Origin: Legionella_A sp963772805
GTDB lineage: Bacteria; Pseudomonadota; Gammaproteobacteria; Legionellales; Legionellaceae
Assembly (NCBI GenBank): GCA_963772805.1
Contig: CAVYYU010000002.1
Span: 434,001 to 498,000 of the forward strand
Reading direction: 5' to 3'
Length of the DNA: 64,000 bases
Made by a program: the position numbers and the translations under genes. Below, one piece after another: positions 18,470-28,092 of the stretch. Numbering within the stretch: the first letter of the stretch is position 1; each line of letters starts with the position of its first letter. A model generated the notes under the pieces. The model was not told the DNA's origin and searched no databases. It worked only from the letters and a program-made list of their open reading frames with translations.

Positions 18470-20443
18470 GTGAGTATTCTACAGTGTTGTTTAATTATTG
18501 TACTGGCGCCTTTGGCGGGATCGCTAGTTGCTGGTTTTTTTCGCAATCAAATTGGTCGCGCTGGCGCTCATAGCGTAACTATAGCTGGGGTAGGACTTTC
18601 GTTCTTGTTGTCGGTTTATGTGGCGACAGCTATTTTGACGGGCGCGAGTCCTGTCATTAACACCAACCTGTATACATGGGCTAGCGGTGGCGATCTTTTT
18701 CCTTATGCGTTTTATATTGGTTTTCTGATTGATTCACTCACCGTTGTAATGATGGTCACTGTTACGTTTGTATCGTTGCTAGTGCACATCTATAGTGTCG
18801 GCTACATGGCCGATGATGACGGCTACCAACGCTTTTTCAGCTACATCTCATTGTTTACCTTTATGATGCTGATGTTAATAACGGGCAATAATTTTCTGCA
18901 GTTATTTTTTGGTTGGGAAGGGGTCGGGTTAGTCTCCTATCTGTTAATTGGTTTTTGGTATCATAAAGAGTCTGCCTTACAGGGTAGCTTGAAAGCGTTT
19001 CTCGTTAACCGGGTAGGTGACTTTGGTTTTGTGCTCGGTATTGCTATGGTACTAGCTTATGCGGGTAGTCTTGACTACGAGACCGTGTTTAAAAATGTCT
19101 CATCCTTAACTAATGAAAACATCGAGTTATTTCACGGCCACAGCTGGTCGGTGATTACTGTGACGTGCATCTTGTTATTTGTTGGTGCGATGGGTAAATC
19201 AGCGCAAGTGCCGCTTCACGTTTGGTTACCGGAGTCTATGGAAGGCCCTACACCGATTTCCGCGCTCATTCATGCCGCAACCATGGTGACTGCCGGTGTG
19301 TTCATGGTCGCTCGGATCTCACCGTTGTTTGAATTTTCTACTACTGCCTTGAGTTTTGTTCTGGTGATTGGTGCTACAGGTGCGTTATTTACCGGAATTC
19401 TTGCCCTGGTGATGAATGACATAAAGCGTGTTGTTGCCTATTCAACATTATCCCAGCTGGGTTACATGATGGTGGCCATGGGTGCGTCTGCTTACAGTGC
19501 TGGGATGTTTCATTTGCTGACCCATGCCTGCTTTAAAGCATTGTTATTTTTGGCAGCAGGCTCGGTTATTATTGGCTTGCATCATGAGCAGGATATGCGC
19601 AAAATGGGTGGTTTGTGGCGTAAGATGCCGATCACCTATGTTACTTTTTTAATTGGCAGTTTGGCCTTAAGTGCTATTCCGCCATTTGCCGGCTTTTTTT
19701 CAAAAGATACCATTATTGAAGCGGCACAACTATCACAAATTCCTGGCAGTGGGTATGCTTATTTCTGCGTGACATTGGGTGCCATGGTAACGGCACTTTA
19801 TACCTTCCGCGCATTTTTCATGACCTTCCATGGCAAACCCAGAATGGATGAGCACCAGTTTTCACATGTGCATGAGTCGCCTTGGGTTGTCTGGTTGCCT
19901 TTAGTTCTGCTTGCTATTCCCTCGGTAATTTTGGGTTATATCCTTTATATGCCAATGTTATTTGATAAACCGACTTTGCTAGGTCAGGCGTTGTTTGTGT
20001 TGCCTGAGCACAATGTTTTGGCGGAGCTGGCTCATGAGGTGGTGTCCCCATGGCAAAGTATGCTGCATTCCGTCGGTTCACCGGTGTTGTGGTTGACGCT
20101 TTCGGGTATTTTGATTGCTTGGGTATGCTATATTGCTGTGCCTACAATTCCTGCTATGTTAGCCAAAGGATTCTCTTGGGTTTACCGCATTTTAGTTAAT
20201 AAATATGGCTTTGATTCTTTTTATGACCGTGTGTTTGTGAATGGCTCTAAGTCGTTAGGTCGTTTTTTCTATCGTGTTGGCGACCAAAAATTAATTGATG
20301 GCTTGATGGTGAACGGTACTGCACACACAGTGAGATGGTTTGCCGTTAAAGGTCGAGGTTTTCAAAATGGGTATTTATATCATTATATTAGTGTAATGGT
20401 ATTTGGATTGTTTGGTTTTCTGTGCTGGTTATTGCTGGGTTAA
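18470..20443 (+). CDS. nuoL: NADH-quinone oxidoreductase subunit L
   Basis: The distal antiporter-like proton pump of complex I, 657 residues. It begins at a GTG after AAAAGGG. The Proton_antipo_N and core domains are evident: FFGWEGVGLVSYLLIGFW, AMGKSAQVPLHVWLPESM with the key lysine, PTPISALIHAATMVTAGVF and THACFKALLFLAAGSVI. The long amphipathic helix and last TM region lie at the C-terminus. Confidence 0.96.
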   Translation: MSILQCCLIIVLAPLAGSLVAGFFRNQIGRAGAHSVTIAGVGLSFLLSVYVATAILTGASPVINTNLYTWASGGDLFPYAFYIGFLIDSLTVVMMVTVTFVSLLVHIYSVGYMADDDGYQRFFSYISLFTFMMLMLITGNNFLQLFFGWEGVGLVSYLLIGFWYHKESALQGSLKAFLVNRVGDFGFVLGIAMVLAYAGSLDYETVFKNVSSLTNENIELFHGHSWSVITVTCILLFVGAMGKSAQVPLHVWLPESMEGPTPISALIHAATMVTAGVFMVARISPLFEFSTTALSFVLVIGATGALFTGILALVMNDIKRVVAYSTLSQLGYMMVAMGASAYSAGMFHLLTHACFKALLFLAAGSVIIGLHHEQDMRKMGGLWRKMPITYVTFLIGSLALSAIPPFAGFFSKDTIIEAAQLSQIPGSGYAYFCVTLGAMVTALYTFRAFFMTFHGKPRMDEHQFSHVHESPWVVWLPLVLLAIPSVILGYILYMPMLFDKPTLLGQALFVLPEHNVLAELAHEVVSPWQSMLHSVGSPVLWLTLSGILIAWVCYIAVPTIPAMLAKGFSWVYRILVNKYGFDSFYDRVFVNGSKSLGRFFYRVGDQKLIDGLMVNGTAHTVRWFAVKGRGFQNGYLYHYISVMVFGLFGFLCWLLLG

Positions 20444-20570
20444 TGAGGCGTTAGTAAATCCCATCAAGGGGTATCCTTAGACAGGTCTGAACGGCACTAT
20501 GTTTCTGACCAATTTAGTGGGTTTGCTAATATCTTCGACAAAAGAACCTGGGCTGAAAATAAGGTGAAGT

Positions 20571-22139
20571 ATGTATCATTTGCTCAATTTATTAATTTGG
20601 CTGCCTATTATTGGTGGTGTGTTTGTTTTACTTACTGGTGATGATAAAAATCCCAATGTTTCTCGTTATTTAACCCTGTTTACGGTTTTGTTGACGCTGC
20701 TGATTTGTATTCCGCTGGTACGCGGGTTTGATACGGCTGTATTAGGAATGCAGTTTGTTGAAGATGTTGCCTGGATGCCCGCTTTAGGTATCCATTACAG
20801 CCTGGGTATCGATGGTCTATCTTTGCTGCTAATTGTTTTAACAGCGTTTACTAATTTGATTGTTATACTCGCGACCTGGGATAGTATTACCAAGCGGATA
20901 GGGCAGTACATGGCAGCCTTCTTGATCATGCAAGGCTTGCTGGTCGGTGTGTTTGCATCGCTTGATGCCATTGTGTTTTATATATTCTGGGAAGCCACAC
21001 TGATACCGATGTATCTCATTATTGGTATATGGGGTTCTGACAACCGCGTATATGCAGCCATTAAGTTTTTCCTGTATACCTTCCTGGGCTCGGTACTGAT
21101 GCTCGGTGCTTTTTTATACTTAGGTTATATTGCCGGTACGTTCCACATCGAAACCTTGTATGCGGTTCGGTTGGGGATGACCGCACAAACGCTTATATTT
21201 ATCGCTTTTTTTCTTGGTTTTGCGATTAAAATACCCATGTTTCCAGTCCATACCTGGCTGCCAGATGCTCATACTGAAGCGCCTGCCGGCGGCTCCATTG
21301 TGTTAGCGGCAATCCTATTGAAACTTGGCGCATATGGATTTATCCGTTTCGCGTTACCGATTGTTCCTGATGCGTGCAGTAAATATTCCATGATCATGGT
21401 GGTATTATCGTTGATTGCGGTTGTTTATATCGGTCTGATTGCGATAGTTCAACAAGACATGAAGCGTTTGATTGCCTATTCATCCATATCGCATATGGGG
21501 TTTGTTACCCTTGGCTGCTTCGCAATATTTGCCATTGCTGATAGGACCAGTCTAAGTAGTGCCGGCCTTGTCTTTGAAGGCGCGATTGTGGTGATGATCT
21601 CGCATGCGTTTATATCCAGCGCCATGTTTGCTGGCGTAGGTTTTATTTATGATCGTATGCACTCTCGTGATGTAAAAGATTTTGGCGGTATTGTTAATAG
21701 CATGCCCGTGTTTGCTTCTTTTTTTATGTTATTTGCCATGGCGAATGCAGGGTTGCCTGGAACCTCTGGTTTCGTCGGTGAGTTCATGGTGATTGTTGGA
21801 AGTATTAAAGCAGGATTCTGGATCGCGTTTTGGGCTGCCGCAACGTTGATTATAGGTGCCGCTTATACCTTATGGATGTACAAACGGGTAATATTTGGGC
21901 CGGTCACTAATCCACGTGTGGCTGAATTGAAAGATTTGTCTAAATTTGAATTAAGCGCTTATGTTTTATTAGCTCTGATGGTGATTGGTATGGGCGTTTA
22001 TCCAAAACCAATGCTGGATTATGTGCACCACACTGTGAGTTATACCCTTGCATTGGCCGATAAATCTAAACTAGGAGCTGAGCCGTCTCAGCTTGCGGAC
22101 AATGCGCCCTTGGAACAGTTTGAAGCAAAGGAAATCTGA
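20571..22139 (+). CDS. nuoM: NADH-quinone oxidoreductase subunit M
   Basis: Antiporter-like proton pump, 522 residues, about 14 TM helices. IFWEATLIPMYLIIGIWG holds the essential TM5 glutamate, and FAIKIPMFPVHTWLPDAHTE has the TM7 lysine. IAYSSISHMGFV follows. A 127-bp gap precedes it with no clear promoter or terminator, so it is likely still in the nuo transcript. Confidence 0.96.
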   Translation: MYHLLNLLIWLPIIGGVFVLLTGDDKNPNVSRYLTLFTVLLTLLICIPLVRGFDTAVLGMQFVEDVAWMPALGIHYSLGIDGLSLLLIVLTAFTNLIVILATWDSITKRIGQYMAAFLIMQGLLVGVFASLDAIVFYIFWEATLIPMYLIIGIWGSDNRVYAAIKFFLYTFLGSVLMLGAFLYLGYIAGTFHIETLYAVRLGMTAQTLIFIAFFLGFAIKIPMFPVHTWLPDAHTEAPAGGSIVLAAILLKLGAYGFIRFALPIVPDACSKYSMIMVVLSLIAVVYIGLIAIVQQDMKRLIAYSSISHMGFVTLGCFAIFAIADRTSLSSAGLVFEGAIVVMISHAFISSAMFAGVGFIYDRMHSRDVKDFGGIVNSMPVFASFFMLFAMANAGLPGTSGFVGEFMVIVGSIKAGFWIAFWAAATLIIGAAYTLWMYKRVIFGPVTNPRVAELKDLSKFELSAYVLLALMVIGMGVYPKPMLDYVHHTVSYTLALADKSKLGAEPSQLADNAPLEQFEAKEI

Positions 22140-22229
22140 AAAAGCCATTATAGCTTCGTTCAGCTTAATTAAATTGGTACTGAAAGCTTACCAAAATCTA
22201 GAATTTTATATATGTAAGGCTAACTAGAC

Positions 22230-23672
22230 ATGACTGGATTACTGGAAAATATACACTTGGCGATACCTGAAATTATCTTGCTGGTCACTGCATGCGTTGC
22301 TTTGCTTGGTGATTTATTTCTGCGAGCTCGCTTTCCCGCCATCGCCTTTTTTTGTGCATGTTGTGGTTTGTTCTTGGCGGCAATTGTAAGTTTTGCTTTT
22401 CTAGGCCAGTACAAAACGGTGATTTTTAATGGGCTATTCATTAGTGATGATGCTGCACACTTGATGAAATTATTTATTTATCTCACCGTTTTTCTAAGCT
22501 TTTTCTATTCCAGACACTATATTGATGATCGGCAAATGCCTTCCGGTGATTATTACGTGCTGGGCTTGTTTTCAACGTTGGGCATGATGACATTGGTGTC
22601 GGCGCATTCGTTGTTAACTGTGTATCTTGGTTTGGAATTACTTTCGTTACCCTTGTACGCCATGACGGCTATCCGTCGAACAGACAGTGATTCGTCTGAA
22701 GCTGCTATGAAATATTTTGTCATGGGAGCTATTGCATCAGGTATGCTGTTATACGGTATGTCACTGCTCTATGGCGCTACCGGCAGGTTGGATCTGCAAG
22801 AGATTGCGAATGCCGTTGCTACTAACTGGCAACAGCAAAACGGTTTGTTGTCGTTTGCGCTGGTTTTTATTGTTGCAGGCGTAGGTTTCAAAATGGCGGC
22901 AATGCCCTTTCATATGTGGGCTCCCGACGTATATCAGGGTGCTCCCAGCTCAGTGACGCTGTTTATCAGTGCCGCGCCTAAGATCGCAGCTGTAGGTATG
23001 GCTCTGCGCTTGCTCACTCTTGGTTTGGTTGATATAGCCCCTCACTGGCAGCAATTGTTATTGGTTATGGCTTTGTTGTCTACCGGTGCGGGTAATCTGC
23101 TTGCAATTACTCAGACTAATATTAAACGCCTCTTCGCCTATTCGGCTATTTCGCATATGGGATATGCCTTGTTTGGCATTTTGGCGGCTACTGCAGCAGG
23201 ATACGCCGCATCGCTCTACTATGTATTAATTTATTCGTTGATGAGCGCGGCTGCCTTTGGCCTGATTGTGCTTATGTCGCGTGCGGGTTTGGAAATTGAT
23301 CAAGTTGACGATTTAAAAGGTCTGAATAAGCGCAGCCCCTGGCTCGCGTTCATGATGATGATTATTCTATTCTCGATGGCTGGTGTGCCACCTACGGTTG
23401 GATTTTTTATTAAGTTATTAGTACTAAAAGCATTGGTTGATGTACACATGACCTGGGTTGCGATTTTTGGACTTCTGTTTGCAGTTATTGGTGCCTTCTA
23501 TTACTTGCGTATTATCAAAGTGATGTACTTTGACGAGCCTGCTGATGTGAATCCGGTAAAATTACCGCCGGTATCAACTGTAGTTTTCTCGCTCAATTGT
23601 TTGTCCCTGCTGTATTTTGGAATTTTTCCCGGCATGCTATTGGTCGCGTGTATGAATGCCTTTGTAAGCTAA
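22230..23672 (+). CDS. nuoN: NADH-quinone oxidoreductase subunit N
   Basis: Last gene of the complex I operon; a 480-residue antiporter-like pump with about 14 TM helices. TM5-type glutamate is in VYLGLELLSLPLYAM, the TM7-type lysine in GVGFKMAAMPFHMWAPDVYQ and the discontinuous helix in FAYSAISHMGYALFG. It is convergent with the PAS-GGDEF gene, with a strong hairpin between. Confidence 0.95.
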   Translation: MTGLLENIHLAIPEIILLVTACVALLGDLFLRARFPAIAFFCACCGLFLAAIVSFAFLGQYKTVIFNGLFISDDAAHLMKLFIYLTVFLSFFYSRHYIDDRQMPSGDYYVLGLFSTLGMMTLVSAHSLLTVYLGLELLSLPLYAMTAIRRTDSDSSEAAMKYFVMGAIASGMLLYGMSLLYGATGRLDLQEIANAVATNWQQQNGLLSFALVFIVAGVGFKMAAMPFHMWAPDVYQGAPSSVTLFISAAPKIAAVGMALRLLTLGLVDIAPHWQQLLLVMALLSTGAGNLLAITQTNIKRLFAYSAISHMGYALFGILAATAAGYAASLYYVLIYSLMSAAAFGLIVLMSRAGLEIDQVDDLKGLNKRSPWLAFMMMIILFSMAGVPPTVGFFIKLLVLKALVDVHMTWVAIFGLLFAVIGAFYYLRIIKVMYFDEPADVNPVKLPPVSTVVFSLNCLSLLYFGIFPGMLLVACMNAFVS

Positions 23673-23698
23673 CTTCGAGATTGGGTCGCCATAACAAG

Positions 23699-23728
23699 GC
23701 AAACAGCATCTATTGATATGCTGTTTGC
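23699..23728. terminator. bidirectional hairpin after nuoN
   Basis: GCAAACAGCAT (23699-23709) and ATGCTGTTTGC (23718-23728) form a perfect 11-bp stem with an 8-nt loop, placed between two convergent genes. There is no long U-run on either side, but position and stability support termination or 3'-end protection. Confidence 0.65.
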
Positions 23729-23754
23729 TGTCGGTCGTGTGTCGCGTCACCTAA

Positions 23755-24707
23755 TCATGGGGAACGAAGGTCTGCATAAAAAGCCAAAAAGGCTTCATGT
23801 TGTTTAGCATGATACATGGCTTTATCGGCATTTGCGGTCAGTGTCTCAAAATCAGTTGCCTCAGCTGGAAAAAAACTTGCTCCATTACTCAGTGCAGGTT
23901 TTAACAGTAAACCATCAATTTTTTTTCCTTGGTTTATTACAGTACGTACTCGGTTACAATATTTTTCTACGTCCTCTTTACGGTTGGTATTGGCCAGTAA
24001 TACCGCAAACTCATCCCCACCAATACGAGCTACAGTATCGACCTTGCGCGCACAAGTCATCAATGCGTGTGCGACAAAAATCAGCACGCTATCGCCTACC
24101 AAATGGCCATAGGTGTCATTTAGTGTTTTGAAGTGATCCAAATCTATAAACAACATAGCGAACTTGGTTTGGCTGCGAGGAGCCTTTGTGCTGTCTCGCT
24201 TGAACTTTTGCAAATTAACGTCAAATCGGTCTTCTAAAAGACCACGGTTACACAATCCTGTTAATGGATCATGCAAAGCCATATTAATTTTCAGTTCATT
24301 TTCTTGTACAAGTGATCTGATATCAGAAAATATACCTATGTAGTAGGTTTCTTTCCCCCCCCGATTACCTTGGTGATTGTCAGTAGTTCCGGGATAATTT
24401 CACCGGACTTGCGCCGGTTCCAGATCTCGCCCTGCCAGCGTCCTGATTGATGGAGTTCTTGCCACATCTGTTGATAAAACTGTTTATCATGTCGACCTGA
24501 GTGCAGTACACCTGGATTATCGCCAATAATATCACCTGCGTCATAACCGGTGATAGTGGTGAATGCTGGATTAACATAAATCACGCGTGAGTGTTCATCA
24601 GTAATGGTAATGCCATTACTGATATCTGCGAAGACCCCGTTGAGAGCATCGACTCCAGCTAATATAAGCTCTGGCAAAGAAGAATATTTATCGGTTGCAC
24701 CGTTCAC
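23755..24707 (-). pseudogene. PAS-GGDEF diguanylate cyclase, frameshifted at an 8-G tract
   Basis: Two reading frames together make one normal sensor cyclase. The first (24707 to 24336, GTG start, AAGGA upstream) encodes a PAS domain (ITDEHSRVIYVNPAFTTITGY) and stops. The second continues as ETYYIGIFSDIRSLVQEN, then MALHDPLTGLCNR and a GGDEF domain ending at 23755. The frames change at a run of eight C on the plus strand (24355-24362); one more or two fewer bases would restore a single protein of about 317 residues. ARIGGDEFAVL is intact, and RKVD five residues before it is a complete inhibitory I-site. The break may be a true mutation, a phase-variable tract or an assembly error. Confidence 0.8.
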
Positions 24708-24919
24708 TTCACTGTCGTCCTTAACTTTAATATGTTGGCATTGAAACTATTTATTTTTCTTCCTCTTTCTAATATAGACTATTTCTTGATTGATGGGCAG
24801 TTTGCCTATATTGCACTGTATTTAAATTAATGTTTTTTTCGATGGAGACACTCTTAATAGAGTGTGTCTAGACGCTACGTAACTCGCTAAATACAATCTA
24901 AAGCCAGCAAACAAATTGA

Positions 24920-24948
24920 TTGAATATTTGCCAGCAAGCACTTATAAT
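24920..24948 (+). promoter_or_regulatory. sigma70 promoter of the 1027-residue protein gene
   Basis: TTGAAT (24920-24925), 17-bp spacer, TATAAT (24943-24948). Transcription would start near 24955, about 25 bases before the ATG at 24980. Confidence 0.65.
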
Positions 24949-24979
24949 GGCCGAGTAAAGCTAATTGGAGTGCAGTGTA

Positions 24980-27900
24980 ATGCCAGTTTCATCGATATTG
25001 TTACCCACGAATGCAATTTATAAATCGCCGACGATGGAAGGGTTTTCTGAAGCAAAAAATGCGTTGCTTGAGAAGCAATTCGGGGCTGATTATTTCGTTA
25101 AGGACGTGGATAGGCGGTGGAATCAGTTGATGGAGGCTTTCGCTGCTGTGGCTCCTGTGGATGATAGAGAAAAATTTATCGGCTTTCAAGCTAAGCGTAA
25201 GAATGTGGAATATGGTAATAAAAATGTTTTGCAGTTGTTCAAGGCCCTGGATTATTTTGAGCATTTTTTCTTTTTTTACTGTGATAATAATTCAAAATTT
25301 AAGCTTTCTGACCTTGAAAAAACGATGTTACGACAAGAAGTAAATGAGGCAATGGCTGAGGGTTTATGTGAACCAGGGCTTATTACCCGTCTTGAAAATG
25401 GCATGCAAAAAGCAAAAAAAGACACAAACTGGATTGTAAACGCTCTCCACCAACAGCGTCGCTCCATTATTGAGCAGATAGCGGTTGAATACAATCGAGA
25501 TAATGCTGTGCCGGAAAGCATGAGCATACATACTGTGATGCATATGCAAAAACAGGCTCAATCCAAATCACTGGGTATTGAGCTCGAAGGAGAAATATCA
25601 GATATCTATACTGATTATTTTTATCAACGCGCCATGTCTGTTTATTTTGAGTCTGTATACAAGGGTAAGTTTGCACAATACCCGCGATATATTGTAACGA
25701 GTTTAAGCCAATATGCTATGGATGAGTTAGCTGAGTTTCTTTCAGCCCAAGGTCTGAACTTAAATGATTGGGACGCTAATTCGATTGCACTGACCATTGC
25801 GCAACAGCAAGCTCTGTCACCACTCATTGAACGCTTGTTTGATGATAATAGTCTCGAACCCATCGGGGGGCTGGATGATGATACGTTCAACTATTCATTG
25901 TTCAATAGGAAAGAGTTTTACCAGGCTGTTGATAAATTAGTACAAAAAAAATTGGTCAATGGTGGTTTTTTTGTCTCCCTGGCAGATATAGACAAGTCAA
26001 AATTATCTTCTTATGATCTTCACCTGCCATCCAGCGTAAGTCTTAAGGCTTTGATTGAGTTTAATGAAGCCATCCAAAATTTGTCTGACAATTTTAACGA
26101 TGTGCGCGCATTGTTTCGTCGCAACTTAATTATTATCTCCCAATACCCTAACTTGTTGGTTGATAAGATTTTAGAGAACCCTGCTTTGTGGTTAAGTCTG
26201 CCTAAACCGGTAAAAAATAATGTTGTGTTAATCGATGCCTGCATTGAGAAGCTAAATAAATTACTAGCGGATGCGGTAAAAAAAGAGAATAACCCGCGCC
26301 GAGAAGAACTGATTGATAGTCTCTGGATGATTGTAAAGTCAAATACGGATTTTATGCAGAATGTCTCTAAGACGCTTCTGGCCGATAAAAATATCGCTTT
26401 GAAATTGGTGGCCAAAGATGGTTTGCTGCTCAGGATGTTGCCGGATGTTTTGAAAAAAGATGACGTGGTGATGAAGGCCGCCATCGGTCAAAATCGTAAA
26501 GCTTTCTACTATACCTATAATGAGCAAGGCAATATACCCCTTCTTTATGAGGTGCATCGTAATGAATTGCCCTCAGAATTAGCTGTAATTTTTCCCATCA
26601 GTGACCTTGATAATGCGCAGATAGCATTCGATAATTTCGTTAAAATTCAGAATATGCTGGTGTTGCTTCAACAACGCCATATAAGCTCTGGCAGACTAAC
26701 TCGCCTGGCACAATCACTAACGCCTGATGAATTACTGAAGGTTATACAGGTGCGTCGTGACAATCAATTGCCGATGTTGCCACATTGTAGTGAGCATAAT
26801 TTGCAAATCTTTACACAAGTTGTGAGTGGTAATTTATGGCGTGCAAAGGGATATCTGGCGGTAAAACGGGAAATTACCGCAACATTTACTGATGAAAATG
26901 AAGGCGTTTTCTTATCCGATAATTATCGCAACTATATTGCTAAAAAATGCATTGTAGAGTCGAATCAATGGTTTTTGGCGAGCATGGCCTTTAATAAAAA
27001 ATTTCCGGCCTATGATGCCGCATTTAATACGTTCGGAGATGTTTTTGCACAATGGCTGCTCAGTACACAGGGGTTAATGGCATTGCTGCAGTCTGTTGGC
27101 TCCTCCCTGTTAAAATATACAATGCAAATATTGCCTTACTTGTTGTTGGTTGTTGCAAATTGGTATACAGACCCTATCATATATGCGTTTATCGAGAAAT
27201 TAGTTGAATTTACGATTGCCAATATCGGGATGGTTTTGCCCTTGGTTTTCCATGTACTTGTATTGTCATCCCTCCTTTATAGTTTATTGAATTATTTAGA
27301 AATTGACGACGCGCCTTATCTTATTGGCTTTGGTCTTTGTGTTGTTTTATTTGCGGTAGCATTTCCAGCGGAATTGCTTTTCATTGCTACTTATATTGAG
27401 CTCGTTTCGGTCAGCGCGTTGATGATCGCCGCACTCATTAAACTTGCGAGTAGCAGCATGAATGTTGAGATAAGCTGGTTTGCAGCTAAGCTCCAGGCTG
27501 TTATAGGATGCATCAATTATTTGACCGCAGAAATTAATTTCACCGTAGTATTAATAAAGGTAGTTTACCAATTCGCACAAGACCTTTTTCTCATTTGGCC
27601 GCAGATGGTTGTTGATGCTTTGCTTCCCTGGCTAACGCGAACCTGGGCGACACTGAGTAAGTCTCGAGAGGCGGCGTATACGGGTGACGATGCTATAAAA
27701 ATCGATGTTGAAGAGAGCATCAGTCGTTTGCTAAACAGTGAGGAACCCGCTGCTATAAAGAAAGGTGAGATATTGGATGCGTTATGGGAAAAAACCCAGT
27801 CAGATGTAGGTGAGCCACAAGGTGCCGTTAGCCTCGCCCGCGGATTGAATAAAAAATATGATGTGTTAGTTTCGAGTGAAGTCAGTAAATTGTCTTTGTG

Positions 27901-28063
27901 GGAAGTCGCTGCTAAGCCGCGCAGTAATGCGTTAGAGTTTAGTATCAGTGCGCCTGATTCGCGTTTTTCCTTCTTTGGTTTGAGGGGCGATACGGCGACA
28001 GCGAGTCAATTACGTAAACATGTGGATTTTTCTGTGCCAGCAGCTATAAATAATGTGGCTTAA
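24980..28063 (+). CDS. large protein of unknown function, helical with C-terminal membrane segments
   Basis: I do not recognise this 1027-residue protein. No signal peptide is present. The first ~680 residues are charged and predicted mainly helical. From about 690 to 880 there are at least four strongly hydrophobic stretches (MQILPYLLLVVANW, GMVLPLVFHVLVLSSLLYSLL, IGFGLCVVLFAVAFPAELLF, VSVSALMIAALIKLA). A soluble, serine-rich tail follows. The ATG at 24980 is chosen because GGAG lies 9 bases upstream; a TTG at 24965 is in frame. It has its own sigma70-like promoter and stands alone between unrelated genes. In a Legionellales background a Dot/Icm-type effector that inserts in host membranes is plausible, but nothing in the sequence proves it. 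Confidence 0.75.
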   Translation: MPVSSILLPTNAIYKSPTMEGFSEAKNALLEKQFGADYFVKDVDRRWNQLMEAFAAVAPVDDREKFIGFQAKRKNVEYGNKNVLQLFKALDYFEHFFFFYCDNNSKFKLSDLEKTMLRQEVNEAMAEGLCEPGLITRLENGMQKAKKDTNWIVNALHQQRRSIIEQIAVEYNRDNAVPESMSIHTVMHMQKQAQSKSLGIELEGEISDIYTDYFYQRAMSVYFESVYKGKFAQYPRYIVTSLSQYAMDELAEFLSAQGLNLNDWDANSIALTIAQQQALSPLIERLFDDNSLEPIGGLDDDTFNYSLFNRKEFYQAVDKLVQKKLVNGGFFVSLADIDKSKLSSYDLHLPSSVSLKALIEFNEAIQNLSDNFNDVRALFRRNLIIISQYPNLLVDKILENPALWLSLPKPVKNNVVLIDACIEKLNKLLADAVKKENNPRREELIDSLWMIVKSNTDFMQNVSKTLLADKNIALKLVAKDGLLLRMLPDVLKKDDVVMKAAIGQNRKAFYYTYNEQGNIPLLYEVHRNELPSELAVIFPISDLDNAQIAFDNFVKIQNMLVLLQQRHISSGRLTRLAQSLTPDELLKVIQVRRDNQLPMLPHCSEHNLQIFTQVVSGNLWRAKGYLAVKREITATFTDENEGVFLSDNYRNYIAKKCIVESNQWFLASMAFNKKFPAYDAAFNTFGDVFAQWLLSTQGLMALLQSVGSSLLKYTMQILPYLLLVVANWYTDPIIYAFIEKLVEFTIANIGMVLPLVFHVLVLSSLLYSLLNYLEIDDAPYLIGFGLCVVLFAVAFPAELLFIATYIELVSVSALMIAALIKLASSSMNVEISWFAAKLQAVIGCINYLTAEINFTVVLIKVVYQFAQDLFLIWPQMVVDALLPWLTRTWATLSKSREAAYTGDDAIKIDVEESISRLLNSEEPAAIKKGEILDALWEKTQSDVGEPQGAVSLARGLNKKYDVLVSSEVSKLSLWEVAAKPRSNALEFSISAPDSRFSFFGLRGDTATASQLRKHVDFSVPAAINNVA

Positions 28064-28092
28064 TAGCACACTTTCAACGATTGAGTGACAAC

